NCBI GenBank assembly: GCA_902778645.1
Contig: CACYYO010000014.1
Span: 1 to 33,993, forward strand
DNA length: 33,993 nt
Direction of reading: 5' to 3'
DNA from: an uncultured Rhodospirillales bacterium
GTDB taxonomy: Bacteria; Pseudomonadota; Alphaproteobacteria; RF32; CAG-239
The first letter of the stretch is position 1, and each line of letters begins with the position of its first letter. The notes under the pieces were generated by a model. It made no database searches. It was not told where the DNA came from and saw only the letters and a program-made list of their open reading frames with translations. Below, in pieces: positions 23,963 through 33,035 of this stretch. Both the position numbers and the translations under genes were made by a program.

Positions 23963-25210
23963 TTATTTTGCTCTGTGTAATTTTCGGCTCGGAATCGGCG
24001 GATAATAGCCCCGTTGCGCAAAATTTTGAATATTTTTCAAGAGCAGATAATCCGGATATCCGTCTGCCGGTAATTTGAATTTTTTCTGCAATTTTTTAAT
24101 AGCCCGTCTGGTTTGTGTCCCCAGTGTTCCGTCAATCGAAATATTGGCAATTTTTTGCTCCTGAATAAATTTCTGTACTTTTTTGATATCATCTCTTGTC
24201 AGAGGGTAGCCTTTTGACACTTTAATGTTTGCTGATAAGTTCTTATTTTTTAATTTATCGGCCAGCAAGCCGACTGCTAAGGCATAGTTCTCTGATTTAT
24301 TCCAATCCATAATGGTATGAAAATTATCAAAAACCATATAAGCCTGCCCGCGACGCCCTTCAGGGATAATCACGGCTCCCTGCCAATCATCTTGTGCCCC
24401 CTTGATCTCAACGCCACGTTCTTTCCACTCGGCAACTGTCTTGTTTTTGTGCCGGTCAGCCAGCGCATAATTAAAATTCCATGCTAATTTGACAGGCATT
24501 CCCCATGGTTGCTCCGTTTTCCACCCTATTTCGGACAGATAATTTGCTGCAGAAGCTATGGCATCATCAAAATCACTCCAAATATTAATATGACCATCAT
24601 TATCGGCATCAATAGCATATGAGGCAAATGTCGAAGGCATAAACTGAAAGTGCCCCATCGCTCCGGCCCATGAACTCTCCATTTTATTAAAACTAATGTG
24701 CCCTTCATCGAGAATTTTCAAAGCATGGTACAGCTCATTGCGGAAAAAGGCAGAACGTCTTTTATCATAACTGAGGACTGTTAAAGCTTCAATTGCCGGA
24801 TAGCCGCCCTTGTGCGTTCCGTAATTAGTCTCGATTCCCCAAAATGCCAACAGATAGTGCAATGGAACTCCCGAAAGCCCTTGCGGATATTTCTTTTTTA
24901 GTTCCTGATAGTGTTCTCGCCCCTTTTGAACACGAACGGCTGAGACAACACGGTGCAAATAAGCCGAAGAAGTCAGCACAAACTCTGTTTGGCGGCGGTC
25001 TTTTTTGACAACATCATGACGAGGATGGTAGTAATTTTTCGCAAATGCGGTCTCCAGTGTCTTCTCTGAAATACCTTTATCGGCCATTTCTTGCTTTAAT
25101 TCCTTTAGCCATTTGGTATATTCCGGCGGCGGCGTTTGTGAGACGGCCCCGGCACTAAATGCAGATAACAGCACGCTGAACAGTACTATTGCTACACTCT
25201 TTTTACTCAT
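23963..25210 (-). CDS. mltB: Membrane-bound-type lytic murein transglycosylase (MltB family)
   Basis: A 415-residue periplasmic enzyme that cleaves peptidoglycan glycan strands. The signal peptide (KKSVAIVLFSVLLSAFSAGA) is followed by an SLT_2 domain with the catalytic glutamate in LLAFWGIETNYGTHKG (E127) and the AMGHFQFMPSTF signature. A C-terminal peptidoglycan-binding domain (IDGTLGTQTRRAIKKLQKKF) ends the protein. There is no lipobox cysteine in the signal peptide, so the protein is probably soluble, as in many alphaproteobacteria. The frame is open upstream inside rlmE, but ATG 25210 has GGAG upstream and gives the signal peptide. It overlaps rlmE by 8 bases. Confidence 0.94.
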   Translation of the reverse strand: MSKKSVAIVLFSVLLSAFSAGAVSQTPPPEYTKWLKELKQEMADKGISEKTLETAFAKNYYHPRHDVVKKDRRQTEFVLTSSAYLHRVVSAVRVQKGREHYQELKKKYPQGLSGVPLHYLLAFWGIETNYGTHKGGYPAIEALTVLSYDKRRSAFFRNELYHALKILDEGHISFNKMESSWAGAMGHFQFMPSTFASYAIDADNDGHINIWSDFDDAIASAANYLSEIGWKTEQPWGMPVKLAWNFNYALADRHKNKTVAEWKERGVEIKGAQDDWQGAVIIPEGRRGQAYMVFDNFHTIMDWNKSENYALAVGLLADKLKNKNLSANIKVSKGYPLTRDDIKKVQKFIQEQKIANISIDGTLGTQTRRAIKKLQKKFKLPADGYPDYLLLKNIQNFAQRGYYPPIPSRKLHRAK

Positions 25211-25904
25211 CTGCTTCTCCTCTGAAACCTTCCGCAACCAAATATTCTTCCGGTGAACCGGCGCGACTGGCATCCGGTTTACAATGAGATACCTTGCGAA
25301 AATGCTTTTTGATATCGGCTAACAATTGCGCCTCCGTTCCCCCCTTAAAGACTTTGGCAATAAAAATACCATTCTCGGCCAAGACTTCTTTGGCAAATTC
25401 ATAAGCGATCTCGACTAAGCCTATCGTGCGGAGGTGATCTGTTTGCTGATGACCGGTTGTGTTGGCCGCCATATCACTCATGACAATATCTGCCTGTCCG
25501 TTCAATAGAGCTTTTAGTTTATCTGCTGCTCCTTCTTCCGTAAAGTCTTGTTGTATCAAAGTTGCTCCGGCAATCGGAGCGGTTTCGAGCAAATCGATTC
25601 CGACAACCAGACCTGCCCCTTTATTGCGCTGAACAGCCACTTGTGTCCAACCGCCGGGAGCACATCCCAAATCGACAATGCGCTTGCCTTTGCCTAAAAA
25701 TTTATATTTTTCATCCAATTGAATCAGCTTAAAGGCGGCACGAGAGCGATACCCCAACCTTTTGGATTCGGCAACATACGGGTCATTTAATTGCCGTGCT
25801 AACCATTTGTTGGACGACTTATCGCGATATTTAGAAGTTTTGACCCGTACCGTCAATTGGTGACGTCCGCGCACTTCTTTAGCCGATTTAGTCAGATGTC
25901 CCAT
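25203..25904 (-). CDS. rlmE: 23S rRNA 2'-O-methyltransferase RlmE (FtsJ/RrmJ)
   Basis: A 233-residue SAM-dependent enzyme that methylates the universally conserved U2552 of 23S rRNA (E. coli numbering) late in 50S assembly. The basic N-terminal extension is followed by YRSRAAFKL (catalytic Lys), the SAM motif DLGCAPGGW (78-86), IVMSDMAANTTG (catalytic Asp) and IAKVFKGG (catalytic Lys). It overlaps the Ppx/GppA gene by 17 bases and mltB by 8. A Ppx/GppA - rlmE order is typical of alphaproteobacteria. Confidence 0.97.
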   Translation of the reverse strand: MGHLTKSAKEVRGRHQLTVRVKTSKYRDKSSNKWLARQLNDPYVAESKRLGYRSRAAFKLIQLDEKYKFLGKGKRIVDLGCAPGGWTQVAVQRNKGAGLVVGIDLLETAPIAGATLIQQDFTEEGAADKLKALLNGQADIVMSDMAANTTGHQQTDHLRTIGLVEIAYEFAKEVLAENGIFIAKVFKGGTEAQLLADIKKHFRKVSHCKPDASRAGSPEEYLVAEGFRGEADE

Positions 25905-26838
25905 CGCTGTCCTTTCTTATAAGCTCCATTATGATGCTGTCTTTGGCACTTTTGTATGATGCCGTTAAAATCTCGACACCTAATTCATCATTTATGGTCT
26001 TCAGCAAAATCGTACCGGCTACAAAAATAGGCGCTCGTTTCGGTCCGATGTAGACTGATGCGGCACGTTCCGCCTCTGTTGTTGCATACCACTCTTTTAG
26101 AGCCTTATTAATCTGCTCTGCGGTCATCGTTTTACCGTCTTCCGCTTCACGGTTATATTCTTTGGTACGGCGAATATACGAAGATAAGCGCAACGGTGTG
26201 CTCGAGGTCGCCACAAATGAGATTTTTCCCCGATAACTCTCATATGCACATTTTGTCTTAAACTCTTCCAGATATTTTAATATCTCGGAACGGAAAGCCG
26301 ACGCTTTTTTTTCGTCATAATCATTGAGTCCGTACTTTTCCGAAGCATTACGCGCCCCCCAAGGAATGGAAATGGTCTGAATAATTTTCGCATCACTGGT
26401 TTGTGCTAATGTCACTTCGGTTGACCCGCCGCCAATATCATAAACTATCACATAAGGCTTATTTTTATCGGCATTTGCCAAAGCTCCGACAAGGTTAAGG
26501 CGGGCTTCTTCGTGTCCGTCAATGACCTCTAACTCAACACCGCACTCTTTTTTGACACGCTCAACAAATTCCTTACCGTTTGATGCCGCTCGGCAAGCTG
26601 CCGTTGCAATGGCCCGATATTGACAATTACTTCTGTGCAATAGTTCTCCAAACTCTTTGAGGGCATTGATCCCTCGTTCAATTGCCTCCGGCGTAAAGCA
26701 ATTATTGAGGCTCATTCCTTCTCCCAAACGCGTGGCGGCAGACTGGTTATAAACATAATTCCCTGTGCTATCCGCAATAATCATACGACAGGAATTTGTC
26801 CCCAAATCTATGGCCGCATAATATTTTTCGCCTACCAT
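25888..26838 (-). CDS. Ppx/GppA family phosphatase (paralogue 1)
   Basis: A 316-residue exopolyphosphatase/guanosine-pentaphosphatase-like protein of the ASKHA fold. Phosphate-binding motifs are AAIDLGTNSCRMI at the N-terminus, TAACRAASNG, the Glu region DGHEEARLNLVG and the second loop YDIGGGSTEVTL. It lacks the C-terminal HD domain of E. coli Ppx, so it is the short form. It overlaps paralogue 2 by 7 bases and rlmE by 17. Which substrate it uses (polyphosphate or pppGpp) cannot be told. Confidence 0.93.
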   Translation of the reverse strand: MVGEKYYAAIDLGTNSCRMIIADSTGNYVYNQSAATRLGEGMSLNNCFTPEAIERGINALKEFGELLHRSNCQYRAIATAACRAASNGKEFVERVKKECGVELEVIDGHEEARLNLVGALANADKNKPYVIVYDIGGGSTEVTLAQTSDAKIIQTISIPWGARNASEKYGLNDYDEKKASAFRSEILKYLEEFKTKCAYESYRGKISFVATSSTPLRLSSYIRRTKEYNREAEDGKTMTAEQINKALKEWYATTEAERAASVYIGPKRAPIFVAGTILLKTINDELGVEILTASYKSAKDSIIMELIRKDSDGTSD

Positions 26839-28049
26839 CGTTTTTTCCTCTCATAAAAGCGATTGCGTCGTTTCCGAGGGTGGTGACGAGGTCCGCCGTT
26901 GTGCATTAAATCGAGCAAAATTCCCTCTCGAATTCCCCGATCTGCGACCGTTACTTCGCTAATCGGCCAAAAATGCAGTAGTGATTCGATAATCGCACAT
27001 CCGGCCATTGTTAAATCAGATTTTTGCGAACCGATGCACGGATGCTTGCTCCGTCCTTCAGCGCCCATACGTTTGATTTTAGAAATTGTTTTTTGCAAAT
27101 CGTTCTTAGAAATTGACAATCCGTCAACAGCGGAGCGGTTGTAACGCGATAAGTTCAGATGTACCGCTCCCAAAACCGTTACCGTTCCTGAGGTACCGAT
27201 AATTTGAATTTCCTGATTACGTATTGCTTCCATCACATGGAACTGATCTTCAAAATCTTTTAGGATATCCTGTGTTCTTTCAATAATGGTGTCATAGGCC
27301 AAATCTGTCATATCACTCCCGGGGAAAGCCTCCGAAACAGTCACGACACCATAAGGCAAGGAAACATATCCTTCAATGTACGTTTTACCGCTGTTGGTAA
27401 CGCGTGCCAAAGAAATTTCGGTCGAGCCGCCGCCGATATCAAAAATCAGAGCTCGTTTAATATTGCGGTTGAGGAGCGGAATGCAACCGACAACCGCCAA
27501 GCGAGCCTCTTCCTGAGAAGAAATAATTTCAATATTCAAGCCGGTTTCTTTTTTGACGGCGGCAATAAAATCCGGACAGTTTTTGGCCCGTCTGCAGGCG
27601 GCTGTTGCGACAAAGCGAGAACGATAAATCGGGGCATATTCTTCCAAAACACCGGCACATACCTTTAGGGCAGAGACTGTTCGGCGAATGGCCGGGCGAG
27701 ATAACTCATTGTCGTTGATAATCCCTTCCCCTAAACGGGTGACCTTGGAAAAAGTTTCAACAATCCGAAAAGATGACGGGGTCGGCGACGCAATCACCAA
27801 CCGGCAAGAATTCGTCCCTAAATCGATAGCGGCATAATTCCGGCTATAAATATCAGGCTCCGGCTGCGGCTGAGGGTGAGGCGGTTTATTATAAGCTTGT
27901 TTTTTGATATGTTGCTTACGAGGCTTGGGTTCCGTGTGTAATTTGCGCACACCTTCCTTCCACTCCTGACAATCATCAGGAACGGGGATAGAGTCAGCCT
28001 CAGGCACCAGTTTTTGGTGCAAATTTGTATGGCGATTCCAGGTTTGCAT
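26832..28049 (-). CDS. Ppx/GppA family phosphatase (paralogue 2, with N-terminal extension)
   Basis: A 405-residue member of the same family, first gene of the long operon. The first 70 residues are a poorly ordered, proline- and basic-rich extension (KPRKQHIKKQAYNKPPHPQP). The catalytic part then begins with YAAIDLGTNSCRLV and has TAACRRAKN, SSQEEARLAVVG, FDIGGGSTEISLA and GTSGTVTVLGAVH. The end is very basic (RHHPRKRRNRFYERKKRW), as is common in alphaproteobacterial Ppx/GppA. The two extra regions could bind RNA, DNA or polyphosphate. It overlaps paralogue 1 by 7 bases. A candidate promoter lies at 28086-28114. Confidence 0.93.
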   Translation of the reverse strand: MQTWNRHTNLHQKLVPEADSIPVPDDCQEWKEGVRKLHTEPKPRKQHIKKQAYNKPPHPQPQPEPDIYSRNYAAIDLGTNSCRLVIASPTPSSFRIVETFSKVTRLGEGIINDNELSRPAIRRTVSALKVCAGVLEEYAPIYRSRFVATAACRRAKNCPDFIAAVKKETGLNIEIISSQEEARLAVVGCIPLLNRNIKRALIFDIGGGSTEISLARVTNSGKTYIEGYVSLPYGVVTVSEAFPGSDMTDLAYDTIIERTQDILKDFEDQFHVMEAIRNQEIQIIGTSGTVTVLGAVHLNLSRYNRSAVDGLSISKNDLQKTISKIKRMGAEGRSKHPCIGSQKSDLTMAGCAIIESLLHFWPISEVTVADRGIREGILLDLMHNGGPRHHPRKRRNRFYERKKRW

Positions 28050-28085
28050 TTATGTATCTTACAAAAAAATTTTCAAGTTGAATCC

Positions 28086-28114
28086 TTTATAACCCATAAA
28101 TGCAGAATGCACAA
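28086..28114 (-). promoter_or_regulatory. Candidate promoter of the Ppx/GppA - DHH operon
   Basis: Read on the minus strand: TTGTGC (-35), a 17-bp spacer, then TATAAA (-10), about 37 bases before the ATG at 28049. The -10 is strong, the -35 weak. Confidence 0.4.
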
Positions 28115-28243
28115 TATTTTTATTTATTTTTTGAGAATTTTTGTTTTTGATAAGTTTGGATAATTTATAAGTTGCACTGTTCTATAGTAAGGCTATTCTT
28201 TGTGTAGAATAACTTCACCGGAAATAAAAAAGCAGCATTTTCA

Positions 28244-29422
28244 TCAAGCCATCTTAATGGCGGACATCGGACAAGCGTGGGAGCATAGTGAACAACCGAC
28301 GCATTTGTCTCTATTCACTTCAATCTTTCCGTTTACCAAGGACAAGGCGCTATATTCACTCTCGTCACAAATGGTCACACATTTCTCGCAACGGACGCAT
28401 TTTTCATCATTGATACTCGGATAAACCTGCTGTGACTTGTTTAATTTTTCGTGCGCGGTCAGATTGGTAATAGCTTTATCCCTTAATTCTGCAGGAGAGT
28501 TAAAACCTTTGCGTTCTAAATAATCTTCTAAGCCTTTGGTCATACCTTTAATCACGCCATAGCCGTTAATCATAACCTCGGTACAAACTTGAACGACATC
28601 GGCACCGACTGTCATATATTCCGCCGCATCCGACCATGTTGAAATTCCACCCATACCTAAAATCGGCAATTTGGAGTGTTGACGAAGTTGAGCCACGCAG
28701 CGCAACCCAATCGGCTTAACCGCCATACCTGAATAACCCCCAAAAGTTGATTGTCCGTTCACCTTTGGTAAGGGTTCAAACGTATCTAAATCAACGCCCA
28801 TCAGCGATTGAACAGTATTAATTGCGGCCAACCCATCTGCGCCGGCGTCCTCTACAGCTTTGGCAATTTCAACAATGTTGGTTACATTCGGCGACAATTT
28901 TACGAACACGGGGAGTTCCGCAACTTCTTTGACCCATTTGGTAATCTCGGCAGAAATTTCGGCATGTGTGCCGATCGCCATCCCTATTCCTTTTTCAGGC
29001 ATTCCGTGCGGGCAGGAAAAATTCAATTCAAAAGCATCTGCCCCAGAATGATTAAAGGTTTTGACCATTTTTTGCCATTCTTCTTTGACAACAGGGGCCA
29101 TAATGCTGGCAATTTGCACTTTGGTCGGGTGCTTTTGTTTAAGATATTTAATGCCGTCTAACCACTCCTGAATCGTTAAATGGCTCAGCAATTCGATATT
29201 TTCGAAACCACAAACTTTTGCTCCGAAACGCCAAGAGGCATATCTTGTTGAAGCCTCTATCATTTCTAAATTATCTGGTGTAATCGTTTTGAGGACAGCA
29301 CCGCCCCAGCCTAACGAAAACGCTTTATCGATACCTTCTATCTTAGCTGTCGGCGGCGCGGAAGCTAACAAAAACGGATTCTCAAATTCTATGCCTAAAA
29401 CTGAAGTTTTTAATATTGCCAT
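28244..29422 (-). CDS. preA: NAD-dependent dihydropyrimidine dehydrogenase, subunit PreA
   Basis: A 392-residue flavoprotein that reduces uracil or thymine to the dihydro forms when paired with PreT. The dihydroorotate-dehydrogenase-like barrel shows FLLASAPPTAKIEGID, the catalytic cysteine C137 in FELNFSCPHGMPEKGIG, and LGMGGISTWSDAAEYM with the FMN phosphate site. The C-terminus has two 4Fe-4S motifs, CVRCEKCVTIC and CVGCSLCSHAC. No preT (the NAD/FAD subunit) or hydantoinase gene lies beside it, so the electron donor is elsewhere or the substrate differs. It is 23 bases downstream of ccrM. Confidence 0.93.
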   Translation of the reverse strand: MAILKTSVLGIEFENPFLLASAPPTAKIEGIDKAFSLGWGGAVLKTITPDNLEMIEASTRYASWRFGAKVCGFENIELLSHLTIQEWLDGIKYLKQKHPTKVQIASIMAPVVKEEWQKMVKTFNHSGADAFELNFSCPHGMPEKGIGMAIGTHAEISAEITKWVKEVAELPVFVKLSPNVTNIVEIAKAVEDAGADGLAAINTVQSLMGVDLDTFEPLPKVNGQSTFGGYSGMAVKPIGLRCVAQLRQHSKLPILGMGGISTWSDAAEYMTVGADVVQVCTEVMINGYGVIKGMTKGLEDYLERKGFNSPAELRDKAITNLTAHEKLNKSQQVYPSINDEKCVRCEKCVTICDESEYSALSLVNGKIEVNRDKCVGCSLCSHACPMSAIKMA

Positions 29423-29445
29423 TATTTTAAACTCTTGACTTATGA

Positions 29446-30573
<1,128 letters not shown>

Positions 30574-30607
30574 TTACATCCAATGATGTAACTATAGACC
30601 TTGATTG

Positions 30608-30633
30608 GTTATAAAATTATTAACAAACGACTC
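30608..30633 (-). promoter_or_regulatory. CtrA-like box and GANTC site upstream of ccrM
   Basis: On the minus strand TTAA-TAATTTT-ATAAC (30608-30623) matches the Caulobacter CtrA consensus TTAA-N7-TTAAC at 8 of 9 positions, and a GACTC (GANTC class) lies at 30629-30633. Both are 50-75 bases before the ccrM start. Confidence 0.4.
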
Positions 30634-30648
30634 GGAAATTTTTTGCAT

Positions 30649-30673
30649 AAAAAAAGACACTCTTTCGAGTGCC
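30649..30673 (-). terminator. Terminator of rpmG
   Basis: Read on the minus strand: GGCACTC and GAGTGTC (one wobble pair) around a GAAA tetraloop, followed by seven T. It lies 33 bases after the rpmG stop. Confidence 0.88.
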
Positions 30674-30705
30674 TTTCGAGGTGTTATAAGGTTCATATGA
30701 AAAGA

Positions 30706-30873
30706 TTACTTCAATTTCTTCTCAACAAATTCTTCATGCTTCTTTGACTTCTTGTCGTATTTTTTGAGAGACAATTTTTCAGGATGAGTTCTCGGATTTT
30801 TCTCAGCCAGATAAAATGTGCCGGTACCGGCGGTGCTCTCTAATTTAACTTTAACTTTTACTGCTTTTGCCAT
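30706..30873 (-). CDS. rpmG: 50S ribosomal protein bL33
   Basis: A 55-residue ribosomal protein. MAKAVKVKVKLESTAGTGTF is followed by YLAEKNPRTHPEKLSLKKYD and ends KKLK. It lacks the zinc-binding cysteines of the C+ form and matches the cysteine-free alphaproteobacterial type. It stands alone between ccrM and a small membrane-protein gene and ends at its own terminator. Confidence 0.96.
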   Translation of the reverse strand: MAKAVKVKVKLESTAGTGTFYLAEKNPRTHPEKLSLKKYDKKSKKHEEFVEKKLK

Positions 30874-31059
30874 TGTTTTATACTCTTATTCGTAAATTAA
30901 TCTCAAACTGTTTATGCGTAATATACATATTTCAATCTTCTTGTCAACCATAATTTCACATTAAAAATGTTTTTTATGAAAAAAAATCTTATTTTGTCTA
31001 TTGATTTATAATTCGGATTGTGCTAGGAAGTACTCTAAACTTTATTAATTATATTTATT

Positions 31060-31299
31060 ATGGAAAAGAATATCCCATCTTGGGCAGCCATTGCCGTCGC
31101 TGCACCGCTGCCGATTTTGTTGTTATTTTTGGGCTTCCGCTTCACCGTGTATGGTATTGACGAGGTTTTGCTCAACTACTTCTCGCCTTTTTGGGCAACA
31201 GTGGCTATCTGTTTCATTTGGGTCGTTGTCGGTATGGTTGCGACTCACTTGTACCATTTTTTGGTGCGCCGAGTGACGGAGCTTGAGCAAAAAAAATAA
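31060..31299 (+). CDS. Small two-helix membrane protein, unknown
   Basis: A 79-residue protein with two predicted transmembrane helices: WAAIAVAAPLPILLLFLGF (about 8-26) and FWATVAICFIWVVVGMVATH (about 44-63). A short basic/acidic tail ends in EQKK. I do not recognise a family. The ATG is preceded by an AT-rich leader without Shine-Dalgarno; it contains CTCTAAACTTTATTAAT, which resembles the leader of the 2597-3103 gene. TATAAT occurs at 31007-31012. The gene is more G+C-rich than its surroundings and ends at a clear terminator, so it is probably a real, separately transcribed gene of outside origin. Confidence 0.65.
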   Translation: MEKNIPSWAAIAVAAPLPILLLFLGFRFTVYGIDEVLLNYFSPFWATVAICFIWVVVGMVATHLYHFLVRRVTELEQKK

Positions 31300-31310
31300 C
31301 TATCGAACCC

Positions 31311-31345
31311 AAAGCCTTTGACCAGCCGGTCTCAGGCTTTTTTTT
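31311..31345 (+). terminator. Intrinsic terminator of the small membrane-protein gene
   Basis: AAAGCCT pairs with AGGCTTT. Inside, GACC pairs with GGTC around AGCC, with a 2x2 internal loop, and five more T follow. It lies 12 bases after the stop. Confidence 0.85.
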
Positions 31346-31369
31346 ATTTTGCGCACTCTTTTCATTCGA

Positions 31370-31918
31370 TTACTCCCTTGGTTTGCATCCGCAATAATTT
31401 TGTGCATATAAATTCAGATTTTTAATAAGTTGTTGTCGGCGCTCTTGCATACCTCCTTTACGCCCTTCTATCTCCGTGTAGGACATTCCGGTTTCTTGCG
31501 CTGCCTGATAAGCGGCTCGGTTAACTTGCGCTAAATTTTTATAGCGCGACACGCCCAAGACGGAAGCAACGCTCCGATAGCCTTTTTTTAGAGCATATTG
31601 CATTACTCTCTTGAGCCGCATATAAAAGCAAATACTGCAACGAGCTCCTCGTTCCGGCTCATTTTCCAAGCCTTGTGTTAAGCGGCACCATCGTTCATTA
31701 TCATATTCAAGTTCGATAAATGGAATATGATATAACTCGCAAACTCTTTTGTTTTCGTCACAACGTTTGCGATATTCGGCGAGGGGGCGGATATTCGGAT
31801 TATAAAAGGCCACGTCAAAATCGGTGCCCTCTTGCGCCAATTTTTCTATCACGGCACAAGAACACGGGGCACAACAGGACAACAGTAAAATAGAATTTTG
31901 TTTTGTTTGCTCTTTCAT
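31370..31918 (-). CDS. queH: Epoxyqueuosine reductase QueH
   Basis: A 182-residue enzyme (formerly DUF208) that performs the last step of queuosine tRNA modification, reducing epoxyqueuosine, as a non-homologous alternative to QueG. The conserved cysteines are in LLSCCAPCSC near the N-terminus, GARCSICFYMRL in the middle and YCGCKP at the end. They hold the iron-sulfur cluster and a nearby metal in characterised members. FYNPNIRPLAEYRKR and GVSRYKNLAQVN are family stretches. It is transcribed alone, convergent with the small membrane-protein gene. Confidence 0.94.
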   Translation of the reverse strand: MKEQTKQNSILLLSCCAPCSCAVIEKLAQEGTDFDVAFYNPNIRPLAEYRKRCDENKRVCELYHIPFIELEYDNERWCRLTQGLENEPERGARCSICFYMRLKRVMQYALKKGYRSVASVLGVSRYKNLAQVNRAAYQAAQETGMSYTEIEGRKGGMQERRQQLIKNLNLYAQNYCGCKPRE

Positions 31919-31964
31919 AACGGCGGAGTATAGCCTCTTCTACAACAATTGTCAAACGAAGATA

Positions 31965-32849
31965 TCAGAGTTGATTGATCATTTCTTTGTAATAATCGAG
32001 CACAATTCGGACTTTGGGAATATCTTTACGTTCTTTATGGCTAACCAGATATAGGATATTAGTCGCCGGGCACTCTAATTTATCAAGACAAACCAGATGA
32101 TTTTCCAATTTTCCGATATAATAGGGCATTACGGCGATACCACCGCCATTGACGGCGACTTCTCCGGCTACCTGGTCACTGTTACTAAAGAAGATGCCTT
32201 TATAATCGTAATCTTGATAAATACCGTCTGCATTGATGCTATCCCAATTTTCCCGGCTCAAAATCAGGCTGTGGTGAGCAATAATATCTTGCAGACTTTG
32301 CGGGGAGGGATGATTTTGCAAGTACTCTATAGAGGCGAAAAATTTGCAAGGAATTTTCCGTGAGGTAATAATCACCAAATCTTGTCCTTCAGGCATACCA
32401 TAACTCAAGCTGATATCATACTCTATATGGCGCATATCCGGCACGCCGACGATATTGTCCACGCACAAGGTTATTTCAGGATAACTTTTGAATAAATATT
32501 TAATAATACGACTGTGTAGACCGCTGCGAATGCTCAAGTCGTAGACGACATGGACTTCCCCTCTGATTTCGGTTTCTGATTGCCTGAATTTATCGATGTT
32601 ATGAACACATTTTTCGATAAAATCGATGTTTTGTAAAATTTTTTCACCTGATTTGGTTATCGCGCACCCTCTTCCTGTCGCTGTTACCATTTTGGCACCG
32701 GTTTCGTCCTCCAACAGGTGAATATATTTATCCAAAGTGTCTAAAGAGACATTAAGTTGCTGCGCGGCATTTCTTTTGCTAGAGCATTCTTTGACAGCAT
32801 GCAGCATCATAATTCCCTCGATGGTCGTCAGATCCTTTTTGCTAATCAT
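31965..32849 (-). CDS. LysR-type transcriptional regulator
   Basis: A 294-residue regulator. The N-terminal winged helix-turn-helix (about 10-65, IMMLHAVKECSSKRNAAQQL then NVSLDTLDKYIHLLEDETGA) is followed by the linker helix and a periplasmic-binding-protein-like effector domain (GEVHVVYDLSIRSGLHSRII; VAGEVAVNGGGIAVMPYYIG). The effector is unknown. It is divergent from the SIMPL-domain gene at 33036, and a 15-bp palindrome in the shared intergenic region is a plausible binding site, so it may control itself and that gene. Confidence 0.9.
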   Translation of the reverse strand: MISKKDLTTIEGIMMLHAVKECSSKRNAAQQLNVSLDTLDKYIHLLEDETGAKMVTATGRGCAITKSGEKILQNIDFIEKCVHNIDKFRQSETEIRGEVHVVYDLSIRSGLHSRIIKYLFKSYPEITLCVDNIVGVPDMRHIEYDISLSYGMPEGQDLVIITSRKIPCKFFASIEYLQNHPSPQSLQDIIAHHSLILSRENWDSINADGIYQDYDYKGIFFSNSDQVAGEVAVNGGGIAVMPYYIGKLENHLVCLDKLECPATNILYLVSHKERKDIPKVRIVLDYYKEMINQL

Positions 32850-32896
32850 CTGTTTGCCTTCTTTATCTGTTTTCCTATTACATATTAAAAATTTAA

Positions 32897-32911
32897 TATA
32901 TTGTCAATATA
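32897..32911. promoter_or_regulatory. Palindrome, candidate LysR-type operator
   Basis: TATATTGTCAATATA is a perfect dyad around one central base, in the intergenic region shared by the LysR-type gene and the SIMPL gene. It has the T-N11-A form typical of LysR-family boxes. Confidence 0.45.
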
Positions 32912-33035
32912 CACCTTAAAGTTTAGACAATTTTTTGTTGTAATTTTATATTTACACTATTTGGTAAAGGTATTTATTGATTATTTACTTATGGCGTGCT
33001 AGAGAGAGAAAGTTATAATATTTTAGGAGAAAGTG

